23,823 nt of DNA from Candidatus Uhrbacteria bacterium RIFOXYB12_FULL_58_10 (lineage in GTDB: Bacteria > Patescibacteriota > Patescibacteriia > UBA9934 > GWF2-40-263). The notes under the pieces are model-generated. The model had not been told where the DNA came from and ran no database searches. It was given only the letters and a program-made list of their open reading frames with translations. The position numbers and the translations under genes were made by a program. The stretch lies in assembly GCA_943357275.1 (NCBI GenBank), contig CALRGL010000003.1, positions 1-23,823 of the forward strand, read 5' to 3'. Positions 16,028 to 22,594 of the stretch are shown here, piece by piece (position 1 is the first letter of the stretch; the number at the start of each line of letters is the position of its first letter).

Positions 16028-18024
16028 AGAGCGATCATTAGCGCTACAATCAGCGTGATAAAAATCAGAGCAAGATAGAGCTGAATAGAACCATTTTGAA
16101 TCTTTCGTACTTTTTCAGAAAGCCAGATCATCCCCTTTCCAATCGGTTCGTACATGTACTGAGAAAAAATTGTGTTTGTTTCTACAACCATTGTCCGTTT
16201 TGCAATCCAAGGATTGGTTGCAAGAAGTGGCGTAGCAATCACAGTCTTTTTTGCTCGAAGAACCAGTCGGAAGAAGAATCGAATTGGTGCTGAGAAAGCG
16301 GTAGCTGTGTATTCCATCCCAGAGGTAATTGGCTGACCACAGTCCCAGGTGTGATAAGGTCGTTCGTTCTTGACGTTTGAGAACAGACGTCGAAGTGACC
16401 AAACAAGCCCAACGCACAAAATCAAAAGGCCCATAAGAAACATTGGTGTCACAGATCCACCAGATGGAACGAGAATCATTGGTGAAACGCCTTGTGTTTC
16501 AACAAGTCCGTCAGCTCGAAGAATAGAAAGAAGATTTGGAGCAAACGCACCAAATAAAACAATCAATCCTGTAAGAATAATAATCGGGGTAAGAAGAAGT
16601 CCTTTTGCATCTTTTGCGTGAGCCGCCTGTTCTGTGCGTGGTTCACCAAGACAAGCAATCGCAAACAATTTCACCATCGCAAAAATCGCAAGACCACCAA
16701 CAAAGGCAAATCCAGCAAGTGCGGCAATAAGCAAACCTGTAAACACAGGGTTTGTTGCAACAACGAAAAACGCACCGACAACACTTTGAAGGAAAACCCA
16801 TTCACCATAGAAAACACCAAAAGGAGGAAGAGCTGCCGCAGAAAGTGCCAAGATTAAAAAGGATCCAGATAAGATTGGCATACGTTTTGCAAGACCACCC
16901 ATCGCTTCCAAACTTCGGCTGTGGGTTTCAGAAACAATTGCTCCAGCAGTTAAGAACAAACCGGATTTGAACACAGCATGGACAACACTGTGGAAAACAG
17001 CAGTAATCAAACAGAGTTCCCCAAGCATTGGTTGCTGGTTGTTAAATGCATACAACGCAAGTCCAATCATCGTAAAAATAAGTCCGATATTTTCAATACT
17101 TGAGTAAGCCAGGGTTCGTTTGATGTCTGTTTCAATAACGGCATAAAGCACACCAAATACCGCAGACAAAAGTCCAAGAACCATAACCAAAATTCCAAAC
17201 CAAGATGGCATCATTGGAAAAGCTGAAATGATGCGAAGGAATCCGTACACAGCAACCTTCAACATCACGCCAGACATGAGGGCTGAGATGTGACTTGGTG
17301 CTTGTGGATGCGCTTCTGGAAGCCAAACGTGGAATGGCACAAGTCCTGCTTTTGATCCAAACCCAAAGAGGAAAAGAAGAAGAGCAAGAATCGCAGACGT
17401 AGGTGGCAATGCTTGAGCAGTAACAGCCAAAGAAGAGAGATCGGCAAGCAATTTACCATTTGAAAGCAAGAAGAATCCTGCAAACAAAGCGCCGGCACCA
17501 AGATGCGTCATTACTAAATAAAACAAAGCAGCCTTGATAGACGCTTTTTCTTTATCAGCCATCACGAGAAAGAAGGAGGCAACAGACATGATTTCCCAGC
17601 TCACCATAAACCCAGCAATGTTCATAGAAAGCAAAACGGATTGCATTCCAAAAATAAACAAGGCTGTTGCCATAGCAAGACTTGGTAAGTGATACACCTT
17701 TTCGTACTTAGCAACGTATACAATCGCATACATCGCACAAAGAGCAGAAATGGTTGTAACAATTAGCAAGAAAATAGAAGACAAGATGTCGAGTCGAAAC
17801 ATGACATCAAATCCAAACGGAATGGTTCCAATCACAGAAACAGATTCCTTGCCAGTAAGAAACAAGAAACTTGCAACCGCACCAATTGCATTCACAAACG
17901 CAAGAAGACTATACGAAAGAACACGACCCGTTGCGTTGTTAAACAATAAACCAATGAGTCCGGCAAACACGGTTCCAATCAAGGAAACAATAATGCCATT
18001 TTGAATCAATAAAGTGATATCCAT
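16024..18024 (-). CDS. hyfB: Large antiporter-like membrane subunit (HyfB/NuoL family)
   Basis: The 666-residue polytopic protein (672 in E. coli HyfB) is the main proton-channel subunit. It keeps Glu144 of TM5 (S-W-E-I-M-S), Lys225 of TM7 (G-S-K-A-G-L-V-P-F-H-V-W-L-P-E-A-H) and Lys256 of TM8 (M-L-K-V-A-V-Y), the charges needed for translocation in this family. The C-terminal 120 residues form a loop region with Y-H-T-W-D-C-G-Q-P and a last helix, as in HyfB/HycC. It starts 3 bp after the hyfI-like stop and overlaps hyfC by 4 bp. Nothing suggests decay. Confidence 0.95.
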   Translation of the reverse strand: MDITLLIQNGIIVSLIGTVFAGLIGLLFNNATGRVLSYSLLAFVNAIGAVASFLFLTGKESVSVIGTIPFGFDVMFRLDILSSIFLLIVTTISALCAMYAIVYVAKYEKVYHLPSLAMATALFIFGMQSVLLSMNIAGFMVSWEIMSVASFFLVMADKEKASIKAALFYLVMTHLGAGALFAGFFLLSNGKLLADLSSLAVTAQALPPTSAILALLLFLFGFGSKAGLVPFHVWLPEAHPQAPSHISALMSGVMLKVAVYGFLRIISAFPMMPSWFGILVMVLGLLSAVFGVLYAVIETDIKRTLAYSSIENIGLIFTMIGLALYAFNNQQPMLGELCLITAVFHSVVHAVFKSGLFLTAGAIVSETHSRSLEAMGGLAKRMPILSGSFLILALSAAALPPFGVFYGEWVFLQSVVGAFFVVATNPVFTGLLIAALAGFAFVGGLAIFAMVKLFAIACLGEPRTEQAAHAKDAKGLLLTPIIILTGLIVLFGAFAPNLLSILRADGLVETQGVSPMILVPSGGSVTPMFLMGLLILCVGLVWSLRRLFSNVKNERPYHTWDCGQPITSGMEYTATAFSAPIRFFFRLVLRAKKTVIATPLLATNPWIAKRTMVVETNTIFSQYMYEPIGKGMIWLSEKVRKIQNGSIQLYLALIFITLIVALMIAL

Positions 18025-18027
18025 AGA

Positions 18028-18588
18028 CTAGACTTTTTGTTCTTGAAGTTGAAGAGCATGGAGAACACCACGCAAAATCTCCGTTGGTGTTGGAGGATCT
18101 CCAGGAATGCGAACATGAACAGGGATGACAGCTTCCACTGGTCCAACAACAGCATAAGAATCTTTCCAGATTCCACCTGTGCAAGCACCGTCACCAACAG
18201 CCACAACCAAACAAGGTTGAGGTGCGGCTTCATAGGTTGTTTTCACCGCAACCTCTAGGTTGCGTGTCACAGGACCTGTTACAAACAACACATCTGCATG
18301 ACGAGGAGACGCAACAAAACTGAGCCCAAAACGATCAATATCGTAATAAGCATTGTTCAAAGCCGTGAGCTCAAGCTCTTCCGCGTTGGTTGAACCTCCA
18401 TCAACAGCACGGATACGTAGCGATCGACCTCCATAGAGTCGCTTCACAATTTCGCGAACTTCCTCTCCTACTTGCTCAAATTCTTGGTCTTTTGAAGACA
18501 AGAACTCGCTTTTTGACTCCGTGACCCGTGCTCCGAAAAACAGGGTCTTCCACAACTTAAATACATACATAAATGATTGGGTTCTCAT
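18028..18588 (-). CDS. hyfI: NuoB/HyfI-like small subunit lacking most Fe-S ligands
   Basis: The 186-residue protein has the NuoB/HyfI fold signatures: the start D-G-G-S, then V-T-G-P-V-T, G-G-I-W-K-D-S-Y-A-V-V-G-P and V-I-P-V-H-V-R-I-P-G-x-P-P-T-P. Active proteins read S-C-N-G-C-E-I-E at the first ligand pair; here it is S-T-N-A-E-E-L-E (Thr67, Glu70). The final P-G-C-P-P is P-G-D-P-P (Asp164). One cysteine stays near the third site (Cys136 in G-D-G-A-C-T-G-G). A [4Fe-4S] cluster with normal ligation is therefore not possible. It is the first gene of the operon; -10 lies about 15 bp before ATG 18588, so the leader is very short. A second Met at 18570 is an alternative start. Confidence 0.88.
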   Translation of the reverse strand: MRTQSFMYVFKLWKTLFFGARVTESKSEFLSSKDQEFEQVGEEVREIVKRLYGGRSLRIRAVDGGSTNAEELELTALNNAYYDIDRFGLSFVASPRHADVLFVTGPVTRNLEVAVKTTYEAAPQPCLVVAVGDGACTGGIWKDSYAVVGPVEAVIPVHVRIPGDPPTPTEILRGVLHALQLQEQKV

Positions 18589-18603
18589 TGATTTGACGGC
18601 ATA

Positions 18604-18631
18604 AGTATAGACTTTCTCTATGAAAAGGCAA
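18604..18631 (-). promoter_or_regulatory. Sigma70-type promoter of the hyf-like operon
   Basis: On the minus strand TTGCCT (18631-18626) and TATACT (18609-18604) are 16 bp apart. The predicted start near 18597 leaves about 9 nt before ATG 18588 and no Shine-Dalgarno, so translation would be nearly leaderless unless the ATG at 18570 is used. Confidence 0.6.
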
Positions 18632-18652
18632 GGGTCTTAAAAAAATAAGAAC

Positions 18653-18678
18653 AAAAAAACCGGCCTTTGAAGACCGGC
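18653..18678 (-). terminator. Intrinsic terminator after the carbonic-anhydrase-like gene
   Basis: On the minus strand CCGGTCT/AGGCCGG (7 bp with one G-U) with a TCAA loop is followed by seven T residues (plus-strand A-run 18653-18659). It separates this gene from the hyf-like operon promoter. Confidence 0.85.
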
Positions 18679-18690
18679 AGAAAAACGGAA

Positions 18691-19764
18691 CTAAATCAGA
18701 TGGAGTTTGCGGGTATTTACGTCCACCACACACGCCATGGGAATAAGGAGCTTCCGAAGAGACGGAACATCTTTACCAATCGTTTTCAGAGCGAAATCTC
18801 TCGCAAAACGAGACTTGACCATAGCACCAGGCTTATCACTCCCAGCCGGATCTCGATAAGTTTCCGAAGCCAGAAGAATGATTCCATCCTGAGGAATACG
18901 CTTGGCATCAATGTTTCCCAAAAGAAGCTTGGTCGCAACTTCGATTGCCCCGTCAAGGTTTGGGTCAAACGGACCCACAATCAAAGCCAAATTATTGACA
19001 TGCAACCAATCGAACCCACGCCCAACTCCCAAAATGCGCTCTCGATGCTCTGCGTCCAAGATCTGACGATTGCTCGCACGCACAGCCGCAACATGACGAA
19101 CGTTCCCTTCAACAATCGGAAGAAGATCGTTGAGCATCTGCTTCTTCATATCAGGGTAGAGTTCCATGAGTCTGATCCGCAGTTCATCACTGCTTGGATC
19201 CCGAAGCGTGGAAACATCTAATGTCCGACCTTCCGAGCCATGAAACAAAAACGCATCTTCGTCGGTCTCAATTCCCAAACAGATTGGATAGACAACGGAG
19301 TGTTTGACCCCGAAAATCTCTTCAATCTGATGAGTCATGTGCATCATGTCCGTTCGAGCAACATCCACATTGTAGTTATGCCCACGACATCCGCGATGCA
19401 ATTCTCCTCGAGACCAGTGATACGTCACAAAAGCGAGACAGTCACGTCCGTGTTTGACCGCATATCCGACGAGATCGTCGAACATTTCGTTCAAGTAGAA
19501 CCATCCAAGATCAAAAATACCACCAAGATTTCGAACGGATTGAACAATCCCAAGTGGAGTTTCACTCATCAGAGCAAGATTGAGTCGTCCGTCCATACAT
19601 TCGAACGCAACGATCTCTGTCTTGTGATTTGCTCGATATTGCCGACGCAAAAATGCCGCATCCGGACTCGAGTACTCACGACTCACTTGTTCATTGTGTT
19701 CAATGAGCCAGTGTTTGAGTCGCTCAATCGAAATTTCGTGGACAGATTCGTGCCCGTTACTCAT
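18691..19764 (-). CDS. Carbonic-anhydrase-like protein (beta/CsoSCA-like signature)
   Basis: The 357-residue soluble protein has a beta-type carbonic anhydrase pattern in its N-terminal half: Cys56-x-Asp58-x-Arg60 (E-C-M-D-G-R), then R-N-L-G-G (78-82) like the family R-N-x-G motif, and a His/Cys site with His116, His123 and Cys126. Either H-x9-C, near the spacing I recall for the carboxysomal CsoSCA, or H-x2-C, as in ordinary beta enzymes, could complete the zinc site. The C-terminal half (about 200 residues) is unassigned. No signal peptide is seen. The start at 19764 has a GGAGG Shine-Dalgarno; the frame opens earlier with TTG at 19836, but that codon is the -35 box of the promoter. CO2 hydration activity is inferred, not shown; no carboxysome genes are in the window. 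Confidence 0.6.
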   Translation of the reverse strand: MSNGHESVHEISIERLKHWLIEHNEQVSREYSSPDAAFLRRQYRANHKTEIVAFECMDGRLNLALMSETPLGIVQSVRNLGGIFDLGWFYLNEMFDDLVGYAVKHGRDCLAFVTYHWSRGELHRGCRGHNYNVDVARTDMMHMTHQIEEIFGVKHSVVYPICLGIETDEDAFLFHGSEGRTLDVSTLRDPSSDELRIRLMELYPDMKKQMLNDLLPIVEGNVRHVAAVRASNRQILDAEHRERILGVGRGFDWLHVNNLALIVGPFDPNLDGAIEVATKLLLGNIDAKRIPQDGIILLASETYRDPAGSDKPGAMVKSRFARDFALKTIGKDVPSLRKLLIPMACVVDVNTRKLHLI

Positions 19765-19807
19765 CACGCCTCCGCTGGAAGGATCTGTTTCTTGTTTGGA
19801 CCGCGAA

Positions 19808-19836
19808 AGCTTAGCACCGACCCTAAACACCGTCAA
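19808..19836 (-). promoter_or_regulatory. Sigma70-type promoter of the carbonic-anhydrase-like gene
   Basis: On the minus strand TTGACG (19836-19831) and TAAGCT (19813-19808) are 17 bp apart, right after the atp terminator. The start lies about 43 bp downstream of the -10 box. The -10 is weaker than the -35. Confidence 0.6.
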
Positions 19837-19847
19837 GGCAATTTTAC

Positions 19848-19875
19848 AAAAAAACCACAGATTTCCTGTGGTTTT
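19848..19875 (-). terminator. Intrinsic terminator of the atp operon
   Basis: Perfect 10-bp arms (19851-19860 and 19866-19875; AAAACCACAG/CTGTGGTTTT) with a 5-nt loop are followed by T7 on the minus strand (plus-strand A-run 19848-19854). It lies 15 bp after the atpC stop codon and could also work on the other strand. Confidence 0.92.
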
Positions 19876-19890
19876 TGCTTTTTGTTGTGG

Positions 19891-20322
19891 TTATTTCACG
19901 TCTCGATATTTCTTTCTTCGGATAACTACGCGCTCTCGAGCTAATTCTCGCTCAAGCATCGCAGCTGCGTCAGCAAAGGCGACATCGTCCACGTGACGCT
20001 TTTCTTCCAAGAGTCGGATTGCGCGTTCTTTGGCTTCCGCGATTTTCTCGAGTTCCAGTTCTTCAACGCGTTCAGCCGTGTCTGCAAGGACAATGACTTG
20101 ATTTCCAGGTCGGACTTCAATAAATCCAGTGGAAGCCACTAAAAATTGTTCCTCACCTTTGACCTTCACACTCATTTCTCCTGCACGAAGATTCGCCACA
20201 AGAGGAACGTGGTTTGGCAAAATAGTAATCTCTCCCATTTGTGTCATTGCGGTCAATGAATCAACCGTGTCGTTATAGACTTCACGTTCTGGGGTTACAA
20301 TTTTTAGATGCAAGGTTGCCAT
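19891..20322 (-). CDS. atpC: ATP synthase F1 epsilon subunit
   Basis: The 143-residue epsilon subunit is part of the central stalk and can inhibit ATP hydrolysis. The N-terminal beta-sandwich is recognisable (L-x-I-V-T-P-E-R-E, then G-E-I-T-I-L-P-N-H-V-P-L-V). The C-terminal helical hairpin (about residues 88-140) is long, charged and Ala/Glu-rich. It is the last gene of the operon, 2 bp after the atpD stop, and is followed by a strong terminator. Confidence 0.96.
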   Translation of the reverse strand: MATLHLKIVTPEREVYNDTVDSLTAMTQMGEITILPNHVPLVANLRAGEMSVKVKGEEQFLVASTGFIEVRPGNQVIVLADTAERVEELELEKIAEAKERAIRLLEEKRHVDDVAFADAAAMLERELARERVVIRRKKYRDVK

Positions 20323-20324
20323 AG

Positions 20325-21707
20325 TTATTTTGCTGCTTCGATCACTTCGTCGATACTTCCTTTCATGTAGAAGGCTTGCTCTGGAAGATGATCATATTCC
20401 CCTTCCAAGATTCCTTTAAAGCTTCGGACGGTGTCTTCTTTCTTTACGTACTTACCAGCTGAACCAGTGAATTGTTCTGCCACGAAGAATGGTTGTGACA
20501 AGAACTTTTGTACTTTTCGTGCGCGAGAAACAATGCGTTTGTCATCATCAGACAACTCGTCCATACCCAAGATCGCAATAATATCTTGCAAATCTTTGTA
20601 GCGCTGAAGCACCTGCTGAACACCACGAGCAACGTCATAATGCTCTTGTCCAACAATGTTTGGATCAAGAATTGTGGAAGATGAGTCGAGTGGGTCAACG
20701 GCTGGATAAATACCAAGTTCAGCAAGTGATCGAGCAAGCACAACCGTTGAGTCCAAGTGACCGAAGGTTGTGGCTGGTGCTGGATCGGTTAAGTCGTCGG
20801 CTGGCACGTAAACAGCCTGAATGGATGTAATAGAACCTTTCTTTGTAGAAGTAATACGCTCCTGCAAACCTCCCATTTCTGTGGCAAGGTTTGGTTGGTA
20901 ACCCACGGCGGAAGGAATACGTCCAAGCAAGGAGGAAACCTCTGAACCAGCCTGGGTGAAACGGAAAATGTTGTCGATAAACAAGAGAACGTCTCGGCCT
21001 TCGTCATCGCGGAAATATTCCGCAAGTGTAAGCCCAGAAAGAGCCACACGTGCGCGAGCTCCCGGAGGTTCATTCATTTGTCCGAAAACAAGAGCTGTTT
21101 TATCCAAAACACCGGATTCTTTCATTTCTTGGTACAAGTCGTTTCCTTCGCGAGTTCGTTCTCCAACTCCGGCAAACACTGAGTAACCTCCGTGTTCTTT
21201 TGCGATGTTGTGAATAAGCTCTTGAATCAAAACAGTTTTTCCTACTCCAGCTCCACCAAAGAGTCCAGTCTTTCCCCCTTTCAAAAAGGGACAAATAAGG
21301 TCGATGACCTTGATACCGGTTTCAAATACTTCATCTTTTGTTGATTGCTCATCAAATGAAGGAGCGCTTCGGTGGATTGGATCGCGTCGTTTTGCTTTTG
21401 CTTCACCAAGCTCATCGATTGGATCTCCAACCACGTTAAACATGCGTCCAAGGGTTTGTGGACCAACGGGAACCATAATTGGTTTGCCTGTGTCCGTTAC
21501 CTCTTGTCCGCGTTGAAGTCCGTCTGTCGTAGACATGGCAATGGTACGCACAAGTTGATGCCCAACGTGTTGAGCAACTTCGAGTGTGAGTTCTCGATCA
21601 CCATTTTTCACAAGCAAGGCGGATTGGATCGCAGGAAGTTCTCCTTTTGCGAATCGGACGTCAACAACTGGTCCGATCACCTGTGCAATAATTCCTTTTG
21701 TAGACAT
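20325..21707 (-). CDS. atpD: ATP synthase F1 beta subunit
   Basis: The 460-residue catalytic subunit is full length. It has the P-loop G-G-A-G-V-G-K-T (151-158), the catalytic glutamate in G-E-R-T-R-E-G-N-D-L-Y, the Walker B strand in V-L-L-F-I-D-N-I-F-R-F and the R-I-P-S-A-V-G-Y-Q-P stretch. It converts ADP and phosphate to ATP, driven by rotation of gamma. ATG 21707 is 2 bp after the atpG stop. Confidence 0.99.
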   Translation of the reverse strand: MSTKGIIAQVIGPVVDVRFAKGELPAIQSALLVKNGDRELTLEVAQHVGHQLVRTIAMSTTDGLQRGQEVTDTGKPIMVPVGPQTLGRMFNVVGDPIDELGEAKAKRRDPIHRSAPSFDEQSTKDEVFETGIKVIDLICPFLKGGKTGLFGGAGVGKTVLIQELIHNIAKEHGGYSVFAGVGERTREGNDLYQEMKESGVLDKTALVFGQMNEPPGARARVALSGLTLAEYFRDDEGRDVLLFIDNIFRFTQAGSEVSSLLGRIPSAVGYQPNLATEMGGLQERITSTKKGSITSIQAVYVPADDLTDPAPATTFGHLDSTVVLARSLAELGIYPAVDPLDSSSTILDPNIVGQEHYDVARGVQQVLQRYKDLQDIIAILGMDELSDDDKRIVSRARKVQKFLSQPFFVAEQFTGSAGKYVKKEDTVRSFKGILEGEYDHLPEQAFYMKGSIDEVIEAAK

Positions 21708-21709
21708 AT

Positions 21710-22588
21710 TTATCGTTGAGCTTCGAGTGCTGCCTTTCCTGAGCTGATTTCCGCAATTTCTTGCGTGATACCAGCCTGGCGAGCTTGGTTAAAGGTAAAG
21801 GTGAGATCATCGATCATTTCGCCTGCGTTATCCGAGGCACTTCGCATGGCCATCATTCGAGAGGAATGTTCCGAAGCGGCTGCTTCGAGCACTGCCTGAT
21901 AGACCATCGTCTCAATGAGTCGAGGGAGGATTTTTTCTAGGACTTCCTGCGGGGAAGGTTCAAAGGTGTATTCCCCTTGCATCACGGTTGCTGGTTCTTG
22001 TGACGCACCACTCAGAGGCAAGAGTTCAACAGCAACCGGTTTCTGACTGATCGCACTGACAAAGTCCGTGTACACGAGAATCACTTTATCAAAGTGACCG
22101 CTCATGAACTCGTGAATCACCATGCGACCGATAGGAAGGATTTCTTCGAACTTTGTGTTGTTGGTAATTTCTGTAAAACTCGCAAGAATAGGTTGCTTGA
22201 TGCGTCGCATCGCTTCTGCTCCACGCTTTCCAATACAGATTGAATTGATCGAAACATTGTCCCCAAGTTTTTTGATTTCTTGCACGGCCATCTTGGCGAT
22301 GTTGGTGTTATATCCGCCAGCAAGTCCTCGATCAGAGGCGACTAACAGCATCAATACGTTTGAAACGGTTTCCCGCTTGTGAAGCAGTGGATGCATGCTG
22401 GTATCAACCTTGGTTCCAATGGACAGGACTGTTTCCCATGCAAGGCGTGAATACGGTCGAGACAACAAAACAGCGTTCACGGATTTACGCATCTTACTAG
22501 CAGCAACGAGTTCCATTGCTTTGGTAATTTTGCGCGTGTTCGTGACGGATTTGATGCGTCGTTTAATTGCACGAGTTTGTACAGCCAC
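21710..22588 (-). CDS. atpG: ATP synthase F1 gamma subunit
   Basis: The 292-residue central-stalk subunit has the two conserved terminal helices: R-I-K-S-V-T-N-T-R-K-I-T-K-A-M-E-L-V near the N-terminus and the C-terminal N-Q-A-R-Q-A-G-I-T-Q-E-I-x-E-I stretch. The start codon is GTG (22588-22586), 6 bp after the atpA stop, with no Shine-Dalgarno, so coupling to atpA translation is likely. Confidence 0.98.
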   Translation of the reverse strand: MAVQTRAIKRRIKSVTNTRKITKAMELVAASKMRKSVNAVLLSRPYSRLAWETVLSIGTKVDTSMHPLLHKRETVSNVLMLLVASDRGLAGGYNTNIAKMAVQEIKKLGDNVSINSICIGKRGAEAMRRIKQPILASFTEITNNTKFEEILPIGRMVIHEFMSGHFDKVILVYTDFVSAISQKPVAVELLPLSGASQEPATVMQGEYTFEPSPQEVLEKILPRLIETMVYQAVLEAAASEHSSRMMAMRSASDNAGEMIDDLTFTFNQARQAGITQEIAEISSGKAALEAQR

Positions 22589-22594
22589 AAGAGT

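Noticed and set aside
11380..18588. Active NiFe hydrogenase or formate hydrogenlyase
   Set aside because: All four NiFe ligands and most proximal Fe-S ligands are replaced, and no maturation, formate dehydrogenase or ferredoxin gene is present.
11380..18588. True NADH dehydrogenase (complex I)
   Set aside because: NuoE/F/G, NuoI, NuoA and NuoJ are absent, subunit order and lengths match hydrogenase-4 types, and the N2 cluster ligands of the NuoB-like protein are lost.
19765..19836. TTG start 72 bp upstream for the carbonic-anhydrase-like gene
   Set aside because: The TTG is part of a -35 box and the region contains the -10 box; GGAGG precedes the ATG at 19764.
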